Positions 1-12,500 of a DNA stretch of 64,000 bases are shown piece by piece. How positions within the stretch are numbered: the first letter of the stretch is position 1; each line of letters starts with the position of its first letter. The DNA lies in assembly GCA_963942565.1 (NCBI GenBank), contig OZ012691.1, positions 15,731,769 to 15,795,768 of the forward strand, given 5' to 3'. The notes below the pieces were generated by a model. It saw nothing but the letters and a program-made list of their open reading frames with translations, did no database searches and was not told the origin of the DNA. The DNA is from Maea johnstoni (lineage: Eukaryota > Annelida > Polychaeta > Spionida > Magelonidae). The position numbers and the translations under genes were made by a program.

Positions 1-110
1 TTCCTAGTTTCCTACTGTATCTTTTACATTATGAAAAGACCTCTTAGATGTGAACACCTCCCTTTGTGAACGTTTTTGCCCTGGTCTCAAGGTGTTGAGA
101 TTTCACTGTA

Positions 111-284
111 CAGGGGAACTTGGATATGACGGACCACTATACGACAGATTTTTGCATATGACGGACGATATGCTTGGTCCCAGTCCGATGCATATCAAGT
201 ATTCGTCATATGTATACGACAGATTTGCATATGATGGACCAATTTTCCTGGTCCCATTGAGTCTGTCATATCCAAGTTCACCTG
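111..284. mobile_element. MITE with TA target and CAGG ends
   Basis: Imperfect terminal inverted repeats: CAGGGGAACTTGGATATGAC at the left and GTCATATCCAAGTTCACCTG at the right, bounded by TA on both sides (109-110 and 285-286). The TA target fits a Tc1/mariner-type non-autonomous element. The interior holds repeats of GCATATGA.GGAC. No coding capacity. Confidence 0.7.
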
Positions 285-321
285 TATATAATTTGTATTT
301 TTTGACACTTAATCATTGCAG

Positions 322-502
322 CCACCCCACCATTCATTCCTACTGTAAACGGGAAGGATGACACGTCTAACTTTGATGAGTTTGAGAAGGAGAGGGATCC
401 GCCATACTACGACGGCTTCAGGACAAGGAGAGAGTTTTCCGGCAAGGATCTGCCCTTTCTGGGCTTCACCTATACCCGGCCCCTCGCCGCCACCAAAGAC
501 AG
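322..502 (+). CDS. CIT: Citron exon 1 of window: AGC-kinase C-terminal extension
   Basis: The exon encodes [20 protein letters not shown] and continues to [17 protein letters not shown]. The DDTSNFDE segment is the conserved AGC-kinase tail motif of citron/[16 protein letters not shown] is the hydrophobic-motif region that packs on the kinase N-lobe. The catalytic lobes lie upstream. Acceptor AG is at 320-321 and donor GT at 503. The exon leaves a split Arg codon completed by the next exon. Confidence 0.93.
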
Positions 503-3500
503 GTAAATAAACAAAATAAAAATAGCACTCTACACCCTTCCAATACTGAGGCTACTTTTGTCAAAAGCACAAGGACGCAAAGCATAGTCTCAGCCAGCAG
601 GGCATCTTGGTGTAATTCGGACACCCAAATCCTCAAAAAATACCCTTTAGGTCACCCATTTTTTTTGTGAGGAAATTTCTTAAAATGTCAATTTCAAGCA
701 TATAATTGTTTTTTTTCATCTCAATATAATTTCCATGGCATTGTATGTGGATATTATACCTTATTTAAATACCTAATTACATGTTTATGTACTTGCCCGA
801 AAGCCCTTTTTTTCAAAAATTCACTTGGAAGCGGGCTAGTACTTCTGTTGGTGCCTGTGTGTTGTATAAAGCTGCACTCCCACATTCGAGACCTGTTAAA
901 GACCCGTTCAAGACCCAGGGTTTTGCTCAGGTCTGCATTAGGTCTTGAAGAATATGCAAATTTTCATTTCTATTTTTGTATATCCAGACCATGAACTGAC
1001 TTCAACATGACTGCTAACTGACCTGCCATGACCTGTTTATGCCTGACTCAAGACTTGAACAAGACCTTTTACAGACCTACTCCAGACCATTGCCGACCTG
1101 CTCACGACCATTCAAGACCTATGCAAGACCATTTCAAGACCTACTTGTGACCTACAAGACTTCTAACCGACTTTTAACAGACCTCTACATGACTCGAGGA
1201 TTTGAGACATCTTAATCAAAAGCCTATACCATAGTAATATAACACTTATCTGGAAATCTTTACTACTGTACCAGTTATAATAGACTTCAGAATGATATTA
1301 TTAAGTGTTACAGGCTCATTCGTACACACGCCTGTGTAATTGATATTTCAAATGACAAGGTAATAGCGAGTGGTTCATTCACAGTTGCTAGTAAATTCTG
1401 GTTCAGTTGCCTGGCTATATCACCATTAGAGGGATAGTAAACTTATCTAAGAGCAGGGGGTTTGTTCAATATGTAGGATATTCGTTTTCAACCACCGCAT
1501 ACGAAAAATTGCATTTTAACCAGATTTAAAATATCAAATGATAAGTCATTGTCCCTGTTTTATTTCTGCTTATAAATTATTTAACCTATTAAATCCCCTG
1601 AAATGGATTTTTGCCTCCATATTATTCTTGGATAAATAATTTTAACATCTGCGTTTGGCTAAAACATGCTAAAAGATGCTCTGTTTTGTATAAACTTGCA
1701 TATTTATTCAATTTCTTGATGGAATAAATCATATCTTAACCCTTTTACTTATGGAGCTTGACATAAATGAAAATATTTGGACAAAAGAAAAAAAACAATA
1801 TTTGGAAAAAAATGACTGATAGTATTAGTATTAGTTATCCTTGTGAAAATGGTATACATTTATGTCTGCTCTGATTCCTTTCCCAGGCCGCAGTGGGTAG
1901 TCACGTGACAATTTCTAGTAAATCTAGGTCATCCACTGGTCTGCAGCTGGTCTTGAAGCAGTCAGTTAGCAGTCTGAAAAGGTCATGAAGCAGTCAGTTG
2001 GAGGTCTGTAAGTGGTCTAGTTGAGGTCTTGAAGCAGTCTAGATGACTGTCAGTCCGAGACTGCTTCAAGACCTTCCTGACATCTAACTGACTGCTTCGC
2101 GACCATCGAGACCTTTAACTGACTGCTTCAAGACCACTAACAGACCCTATAATGACTAATTTCATAACAGACCTCTAACCGATTTTTTTGAACATGTTCA
2201 AAAAAATCTGGGAGTTTGCAGACCTGTTCACGACCATGTGCAGCCACGCAGACCTATTACAGGCCTGTTACAGACCACTGCAGACTATGACGCAGACCTG
2301 TAACTGATCTTTTCAGGACCATTTCTAACCCAGGTCTGTTAGAGGTCTGCGTACAGGTCTCGAATGTGGGAGTGCGACTTAAGTAATGGGTCCTTGTGCA
2401 TGTCTCTTAAGTCGCACTCCCACATTCGAGACCTGGACGCAGACCTCTAACAGACCTGGGTTAGAAATGGTCCTGAAAAGATCAGTTACCGGTCTGCGTC
2501 ATAGTCTGCAGTGGTCTGTAATAGGTCTACGTGGCTGCGCATGGTCGTGAACAGGTCTGCAAACTTCCAGATTTTTTTGAACATGTTCAAAAAAATCGGT
2601 TAGAGGTCTGTTATGAAATTAGTCATTATAGGGTCTGTTAGTGGTCTTGAAGCAGTCAGTTAAAGGTCTCGATGGTCGCAAAGCAGTCAGTTAGAGGTCA
2701 GGAAGGTCTTGAAGCAGTCTCGGACTGACAGTCATCTAGACTGCTTCAAGACCTCAACTAGACCACTTACAGACCTCCAACTGACTGCTTCATGACCTTT
2801 TCAGACTGCTAACTGATTGCTTTAAGACCAGCTGCAGACCAGTGGATGACCTAGATTTACTAGAAATTGTCACGTGACTACCCTCTTCGGCCTGGGAAAG
2901 GAATCAAAGCAGACATAAATGTATACCATTTTCACAAGGATAACTAAAACTAATACTATCAGTCATTTTTTTCCAAATATTGTTTTTTTTTCATTTGTCC
3001 AAATATTTCCATTTATGTCAAGCTCCTTAAGTAAAAGGGTTAAGATATGATTGAATAAATATGCAAGTTTATACAAAACAGAGCATCTTTTAGCATGTTT
3101 TAGTCAAACGCAGACGTTAAAATTATTCATCCAAGAATAATATGGAGGCAAAAATCCATTTCAGGGGATTTAATAGGTTAAATAATTTATAAGTAGAAGT
3201 TAAAAGGGGAAAACACTCATCACTAGGAACTTAATCAGCAGAAATAAAACAGGGACAATGACTTATCATTTGATACTTTAAATCTGGTTAAAATGCAATT
3301 TTTCTTATGCGGTGGTTGAAAACGAATATCCCACATATTGAACAAACCCCCTGCTCTTAGATAAGTTTACTATCCCTCTAATGGTGACATATCCAGGCAA
3401 CTGAACCAGAATTTACTAGCAACTGTGAATGAACTACTCCCTATTACCTTGTCATTTGAAATAACAATTACACAGGCGTGTGTGCGAATGAGCCTGTAAC

Positions 3501-6500
3501 ACATAACAATATCATTCTGAAGTCTTTTATAACTGGTACAGTAGTAAAGATTCCCAGATAAGTGTTTATATTACTATGGTATAGGCTTTTCATTAAGATG
3601 TCTCAAATCTTCGAGTCATGTAGAGATCTGTTAAAAGTCAGTTAGAAGTCTGGTAGGTCACAAGTAGGTCTTGACATGGTCTTGCGTAGGTCTTGAATGG
3701 TCTGGAGTAGGTCTGTAAAAGGTTTTGTTCAAGTCTTGAGTCAGTCATAAACAGGTCATGACAGGTCAGTTAGCAGTCATGTTGAAGTCAGTTCATGGTC
3801 TGGATATACAAAAATAGAAATGAAAATTTGCATATTCTTCAAGACCTAATGCAGACCTGAGCAAAACCCTAGGTCTTGAACGGGTCTTAAACAGGTCTCG
3901 AATGTGGGAGTGCAGCTTTAGGCTAGCAATTCCAAGTACGAGGGAGCACACCATGCATGATAGGTAGTTAGTAAGTTTATTTAGTAGTATTTATTAACCC
4001 TTATGCTGCTAATGGCTTATTTGGCCAAAACAAAATGATGCAAAAAAAACACCTAAAAATGACAAACCCTGGCACATGGGTACTCCTCTAACGAGTACTC
4101 CGTGAGAGCTATCCTAAGGGTGCCAACATGATATAGTTTAGACGATTTCCAAAAATCGTTGCGTCCTTGTCCTTGAGATAAAATTAGCACAGCATTAGAA
4201 GGGTTAAGTAAGTTAAGCATGTGAGACGCTAGGTGAGAATGTCATTTTCTTTTTGTGTACCGCTCTAACAGGCAGTCTATCCTGGAAGAGGTGACGTCGC
4301 CGGTCATCAAGACCAACCTGGAGCGTAAGCAACCACTACCCCTAAATAATATCCAACCCTAGCGCTATGTGAGATTGTCATTTCCTTTTCGTCTACCACT
4401 AACAGGCAGTCTATCCTGGAAGAGGTGACGTCGCCGGTCATCAAGACCAACCTGGAGCGTAAGCTGACGGTCAAGAGCAAGGAGCTGTCCACGTTCAAAG
4501 AGAAGTGCCACAAGCTGGAGTCCAAGGAGATGGGCCTGAAGAGCCACTGTGAAAAGCTGGAGAAGCTGCTGGGAGCCAAGGAGGAGGCGGTCGCCAAGGT
4601 GATGACAGAGCGGGATATTCTCGAGAGGGACATGGCGCACTACATCACTGAAGTCAACGTGAGTTTCTTTTATATAATGTTTTAATAATTGGTCTTTTTC
4701 ATTCTTTCTTTCTTTTATCATTGTTATTATTACTTTTATTATTATAATAAGTATGATTTTTTTTTGTTTCTGTTTTTATTTTATCATTATTATTATTATT
4801 ATTGTTATTATTATTTTATTTTTTTTATTTTTGCCACTCGCGGTTGCCATATATACGTCTTAGAACTAGAATATATTATGCTGACAGCATGAATGGTGAA
4901 ATGATTATGAAACTCATCTTTCCTTCTTAATAGGATAAAGAGTACATGCTTGAAGAAACCTTTGCAGCATGTCTGAATATCATGGACATTTTTACATGCA
5001 TTAGAATTTTCTTGTTTGAGAAAAATGTGCTGTTTCCTTGCTCGATGTGATATATCAATAGAATCAGATAATCAGGAAAAAAAATGGAAATCTTAACTGC
5101 AAACAAAAATATTTTCCTTTCATTATAAATGTGTTCTATTTCATATTCAAAACCTAGTCTTTTGTTGATGAGTTTTCTGTTTGTTTCAGAGCCTGAAGCG
5201 TCAGTTGCAGCAGGAGAAACAGGAACGCATCAACAGCGACAACAAAGCCATGCAGCTCTTGAGCGAGATCAGTCAGCAGAGCGAACACTCACAGGAGCTA
5301 CGCGAGGAAAACTTCAAGTAAGAAAACCTTTTTCATATCCCATGTCATTAATATTGTCCAATATATTTTTAACCTGGTTTTGGTCTTAATCTTACCCTGT
5401 GTCTAGCTCTTTATAGACCTGTCACGTTTGTCAGACCGTTTACGTTTGTCAGACCGTTTATATCTGACGTAGACTCATGGTGGGACGTGAGATATCTTCA
5501 TAACAAGGATGTAAGAAATATTTACCTGTACACAGAATGTCATTCATGTTTGGTTTAAAGATCTCTCTCCAAATATATATATATATCAAATATAACTCTG
5601 TTTGCCGAAATTTAGTCAAAGTTGTCAGACTAGCTTAAATTCCTGGAAATTTGGGCCACCTTCAGATATTGGGCCATTATAGTTATTGTGCAAAATGATT
5701 ATTGGGAAATCTGGGTTACCCTCAGTCTAACCCAATTAAGGGAAATCAGAGCCACTTTTACTCTGCTTTGTCAGTTTTTTCAGAAAACACGGGCCACCCT
5801 CAACCTAAAAATCATAATTTAAAAAAAAAAGTGTCCCAAACTACCGAGAATTTACGATATGTGTTCATATTCCAGAAACAAAGGCATTAACCTGAAACAT
5901 GTTTGTATTTGGTGGTATTGGTTTAACTATCTATTACTGTTCTCCGTAGGATGCAGGTTGATGAGTTCAAGGAGGTGATCTCGCAGCTGGAACTGGAGAG
6001 ATCTACCATGTCCCGCAGAGTGGACAAGCTGCAGAGAGAGCTGAAGAGACGCGACGCTGACCTGGACAGACAGCAGGCCGCACTCAACGAATCGCAAACC
6101 AACATTGCCAAGGTGAGTGATGCCATCCTAGTCTTAACGGGCAGGGTGTCTGGGCATCATTTGGACACCCAATTGACCCAAACCCTCAAAAAGCACCCTT
6201 CAGGACACCAAAAATATTTTGTGTAGAGTTTCTTAGAATGTCAATTCCAAGCATATTATTGAAAAATTTTCTCCTCTATATACTTCCCATTGCATTGTAT
6301 ATGGGCACAATGCCTTATTTCAATAAGTAGATTATACATATATGTATGGTTGTAATCTGAGTACATTGTGGTCTCCCTTAAAATGTAGGGTACCTAAATT
6401 CTTTTTTGAATTGCCAATTTTGGGCACCCAGATTTTAAATCCTGGCTAAGATCCTGAAGGTGCACCCAGTTTCCCAAAGCTGTCCCAGGACTAGGATGTG

Positions 6501-9500
6501 TACTTAGCCGGGTTAGAAAGTAGAACTTTCAAGGGTCTTTGCTAATAAGTAATTACTATTAAAAGACATATTGATAAGGCCTGGCTGCATACCACTTCAT
6601 GACACTTATCAGATAAAGAATACCCAACAGACAGTGTATGCACTAGGGATTGGTATGCTACTTAATATGATACCAAATATGGAAATTGAATAGAAAAAAG
6701 TACCGTATCATTTAAGATCTGTTATACCAATTCTGTGTAACACTACAAATTTGTTCAGACATATCCACATGGAGGAAGTTCGCTATTTATCAAATTTGTT
6801 GGTGACAGTGCTAAATTTCATAAGTCACTGCAAGGCAGGAAGTATCGTTTAAATATTGTTAAAATATTGTATCATTAAGGATATACCGATATTGTATTGT
6901 ATCGTGAAAATTTTAAAGGTGCCAATCCCTAGTGGGCACATTGTTTTCTGTCTCTGCTTTTAATACTGATATTTTACTGTGGTGTTGTTTGTTTTTCAGT
7001 ACCACAGTAACAGTCGCTGCAGCCTGGACTTACTAAATGCTACCTTAGAACAGCAGCGTGAGGAATTCAACAACAAGGAGAAAGAACTGCAGGAAAAACT
7101 AGAAAAGGTGAGGAAATGAAATGACTGTCTATAAGTGGTACGTTCATAGCTTGAAAGTGCAAATGAAGGAATAATATCAGAGCTCAAGTTAAAACTCGAC
7201 ATTTAAAATTAAAATTGTAAAAATGTGATTTTTCTTCATTTTCAATTCCCTCCCACTAGCAGGGAGGATATGCATTTTGGGGATTGACATTCCATTCTGG
7301 ACAAGATGTAACAAGATATAGAGGTTCTAGGACGCGTGTGCTAGAGAATGATATTTCTTACACGAGGGGACAGAATTTTCACCTTGGAACGAGCCTCTGG
7401 CGAGTTCCAAGATGAAAATCCTGTCCCCGAGTGTAAGAAATATCATACTCTAGCACACAAGTTCAAGAACCTATTTCTGCCACGTCCCATAGATAAATAA
7501 ACGGTAAATAATCGAGGAAGCTTCAATTATAATGAGCATGCCTGAGCACGTGCCTGGCAATGCTAGGTCACGTTGCTAAGCAACAAACGTGGTGCATTGT
7601 TCCATATATGGCAATCTATACCAAATATGGTAATAAAATCATTCCAAATGCCCATTGGGAATGGCCATTGGGAATGGCCATTGGGAATCGAATTTCTTCA
7701 ATGGGTATTTCAGTCCCATAGTGGTAGAAATTACAATCTCCCAAACAGCCTCAGAGGCATGCGCTATGTGCATGTACACTTTGTTGACTGTTCGGGAATG
7801 CAGGCATCGAAGGAGCTGAGGGTACTTGTATTGTATTATTTCCAATTATGATAACCGTCTCCGCGGACTATTGGGAATAGAGGGTTTCCGTATTTACACG
7901 CTTGTTTTCTCTGTGCCCAGGCGATCAGGGACAGCTACATGGCGTCTCAGGAGCTGAAGGGACTTGTATTGTATTATTTCCAATTATGCTATCCGTCTCC
8001 GCGGATTATTGGGAAAAGAGGCTTTCCGTATTTACACGCTTGTTTTCTCTGTGCCCAGGCGATCAGAGACAGCTACATGGCGTCTCAGGAGCTGAAGGGA
8101 CTTGTATTGTATTATTTCCAATTATGATATCTGTCATCGCGGACTATTGCGAAAAGAGGCTTTCTGTATTTACATGCTTGTTTTCTCTGTGCCCAGGCGA
8201 TCAGGGACAGCTACATGGCTTCTCAGGAGCTGAAGGATATTCGCAACACGAAGCAGGATCTGGAAGAGGAGGTCAGCACGCTCAAGAAAATACAGAAGAC
8301 GGCATGTAATCACGATGATGTTTCCGAGCTGCGGCGAAAACTACAGGACAGTGAGGTAAGATTGGAAATATTGGTTTTCGTGTTAACTGAAAGTCATTTC
8401 AGAAGACGACATGTAATCATGACAACGTCAGCATGTAATCACGATGATGTCTCCGAGCTACGACGAAAGCTACAGAACAGTGAGGTAAGAGAGGAGAAAC
8501 TGTTTTTTCGTTTTAATTGAAAGTCGTTTCAGAAGAGGGCATGTGATCACCAAGACGTCTCCGAGCTATGATGAAAACTATACAGGGCAGTGAGGTAAGA
8601 GAGGAGAAGTAGTGGTAAGGTGGCTAAGCCCCTGCTTTTGTGTTAATGCTGATTTTGTTTGTGTTTTTCTAGGATAAGATGAGGAAGATGGAGCAGGACT
8701 TGGCGGAGGCCCAGGAGCAGGTGACCGCTGCGTTCATGCTGTCTCCCAAGAAATCCCCGGAGAAAGACGTCACAGAGAAACTCAGGCTGGAGATCAAGAT
8801 AAAGGACAAGCAGATCAAGGAACTCACACAGAAAACTGATGTAAGTATCGGAAATGTGACAAGATTTTTGTGCAAATTTTCACTTATTTAAACATTCCTT
8901 TTACTGAGGAGGCTACTTTCATTCAAATGACAGAGAGGTAAAAATTTTATGAAACCATCTAAAACCTGTCATGTTGGTATTCATTGGACAGCTCTTGCTG
9001 AGTCCTATCAGATGAGTATTCATCTGCAAGGGTTAACCTCATTTTTCAGGGTTTTTTCGCATCATTTCGAATTAGCCACAATATGGCATAGATGTGATGA
9101 AAAACAAAATTCCAAATTTGTTTGATTATTATATTTTCTTATTATTTGTTTTCTAGGCCAATAAATACAGTGACTCAATGTGTAAGGCCTAAAAAAAAGT
9201 TGTTTGTTTCCTGTTACCCTACCCTAACAAGTTTTTATTCGAAAAAATCCCTACCCTAAAGTTTTTATCGCCCATCCAACTCCCAATCAACGTAAAACAT
9301 GCACAAAACACACATTTTTGACCCAAAAAATAATGCAAAAAAAATATTTTAACGACCTACCTACCCTATTTTTTTTCCGACCGTTACAGGAAACAAACAA
9401 TTTATTTTTTAGGCCTAATGAAAACTGTAGATTTCCAAGTTACATGGGAGGAGGCCAGTCAATTCTTTGGTCAGCAAGGCTGGTCAGATCCTACCGAATT

Positions 9501-12500
9501 ATTAGTATCTAGAATCAGAATGTAAAAATGAATGTAAGAAATGTATGTGCAATATTGACAGAAAAAGAATGAGATTTACTATTTTCAGGTGTCGACTCTC
9601 CCAATCTATGCATTATTTAATGTGTGTATCTTGTAAGCTAACGCTTAACTAGTTCATGTTTTGTTACCAGTTAGATTGTTATTGTAATAAATATAATTTA
9701 CATGATTTATCATGTTCAAAGTTTTCAAGCCATCTGTGCAAATTGAATAATCATTGTGACCATGATAGTCATGTATTTGATCAAATAATGTGATAAAAGA
9801 TGAAATTTCTGTGTGTTTGTGAATGAACATATTTCTTATCACACAAGCGCACCTAGTCATTCTATTGATTTGATATTGTTAATCTATTTAATGTATGTGG
9901 TCTCCAGAAATTAGCATGAGAGCCAATGTCATTGCACAAGGGTGGTGGTAACTTTTACTTTTGCTTTATGATAAGCATTCCAATCAAGACTGTTCCCTTT
10001 CTTTCCATCATATGCATTAATTGTTACCTTTTAATTATCTTGCAATTAACCCTTAATTGTTGAAATAAGGTTGTATGGAGATGGTAATTTATGCTAAATA
10101 ACTAACAAAGTATTCTGTTGGGAAATCAATCCAAGATTCTACATATTCATTGAGAAATATCTTTTTAAAAGCATACACGGCTGAGTATTTTTGTAGCATT
10201 TCCTTATTGATGAGTAGGGCACCTTTGAAATTTTAACCTTGTGATGCAATATCAATATTTCCTTCATTATAAAATATCTTAGAATATTTCTAACAATAAT
10301 TCCTGCCTCCCAGCAACTTAAATTTGTTAAATTTAGCAAGTCCAGAAATTTCACTAATGAATAGGGAACTGCCTTTGTGTTTAGATGTCCAGGTAGCAGT
10401 TAAGTCAATTTTTATATTGTTGAGCAGTATCGGTATAACATATCTTAAACTACAATACTTTTTCCTGTTCAATATCAATATTTGGTATTGTATCGAGTAC
10501 CGGTACCTAGGGTCTTAGCCAGGATTTAGAAACTTGGTGTCCAAAATTGACAATTGTAAAATTTGGGAGGCGTCTTATTTTTCAAGGGAGACAACAATAT
10601 ACTGAGATAACAATCACAAACATGTATTTACTCATTTAAATTAGGCATAATATCATTATACAATGTCAAGGGGATTATATTGAGTTGAAACAATTTAATT
10701 GTGTGCTTGAAATTGACATTTTAAGAAATTACTTCCCAAAAGATTTGGGTGTCCTGAGGGGGGATTTCTGGGGGTTTGGGTGTCCAAAAAGACGCCCTGC
10801 TGGCTAGGACTATGCCAGTACCATGCCCTTTTGTTGAGATCTGCTGAGAGTCTTGGATTGCTTTGCCTATTGACCCACTACTACTAACATGGCATTTTAG
10901 GAGCTTGATGACGAGCTTCGCGGCCGGCGCTTATCCTCACTGCGGCACGAGAGAATGTATATCGAAGATCACGGCAAGGTGCAGGTACGGACACTCAATA
11001 AGAACATCCTAGTGTGTAACATATGGCATACTTTGCAGGGTTCGACTTTCCAGGATCTGACACTTAGATTTTAGGCTAGGGACCCAAAAAGGTCTTTCGA
11101 TAATTGGTGGACAAAAATAGGATTTCTGGGGTTTTTTTATACTATTTTGGGCCCCATGACTGAAAAATCTAGGGGCCGACAGCAAAATACAGGGGCATAT
11201 GCGACCAGGCCCCTGGGAAAGTCGAACCCTGACTTTCTCAGGGGGAATATGCCCCTAGATTTTACTGTGGGCCCCGAGATTTTTCAGACTAGGGGCCCAA
11301 AGTAGTATGTATATTGACCAGAAATCCCGTTTTTGACCACTATTTTTTTTATCTAAAGACCTTTTTTCTGGCCCTAGCCTAAAATCTAAGTGTCAGACCC
11401 TGTTTTGTATCTATTCATGCTTAGGATACCTCAAATTCACAATGGTAACACTAACTCAAAGCCACTCAAGCTCCAACTTGAAATCACACAAGGAATCAAC
11501 TTGGAAATTTCTGAAAAGTTCTGGTTACTTCCAGAATGTGTGTCTTCGTGTCTTAAAAATGGAAATTCATACAGCCTTTCAACAATATTTTTAAAGGTTT
11601 TGGATAAAACGTATACAACTGAATTTTTGTTAAAGCCCTTGAGTTTGAGTGGGTTTCAAAATAAAACATCTTTGACACTACTAATATTGCTTGTTTGCAG
11701 CTAACTTTTATTTAAAGCAATCTTTAAGTCCTTATGAGTTATATTTACTGATTAGGTATATAGCGGCTGCGCTTCTAATTTTATTGGTTATTTGTATAGG
11801 CTATATTATTAAGGGATAGGCTAGTAGATCGCCAAGTAGGTGTAGAAGATAGCAGGGTCTACAAACCCCACTAGATAGGGCTGTCATTTGGTATCTGATT
11901 TATTTCAATTTGATAATCAACAAAATATTTGTCAATTCAATATTTCAGGATTTTTACCGATCAGATTATCGGCACCTGAAATATGGTGGTCCTTTGATTC
12001 AGTCTGAAATGATGACAGCCCTACCACTAGACCGATAGCTTTTGTTAAATGCCAGAGCTGTTTTTTTTATTGTGTATGTGATTTATTTGTTTCTGCCACC
12101 AGAGTCTGGAGAAGAAGCTGCGGGAGGTGCAGAATGAGCAGAGGTGGGCCAGCACCGACACTCTCAAACACACACAGGAAATAGAGGGAAAAAACAAAAA
12201 GATCTCCGTGCTCGAAGATGTGAGTAGCGCCATAGATGAATAGAAACATGGATTGGTCGCCACAAACCAATTACCTTTCAATAAACTTTCTTTGGATTTT
12301 TTTTTTTTTACCAAAAATGTGATATGCATGTTTTATGTTGATTGTGTGTTGGGGGGCGGAAAAAAACTTTATGGTAGGGACTTTTTTGAATAAAAACTTG
12401 ATAGGGTAGGGTAACAGGAAACAAACATTTTTAGGCCTAATCTGAGGGGTCAAGTTTAATAATAATAATTGATATTTGATATAGCGCCCTTTCCACCTAT

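Noticed and set aside
4404-4721. Minus-strand frames over citron exon 2
   Set aside because: Antisense shadows of the coiled-coil exon.
7902-8309. 135-codon frame over the exon 6 copies
   Set aside because: Read-through of the 138-bp repeats; only 8197-8355 is the exon, in another frame.
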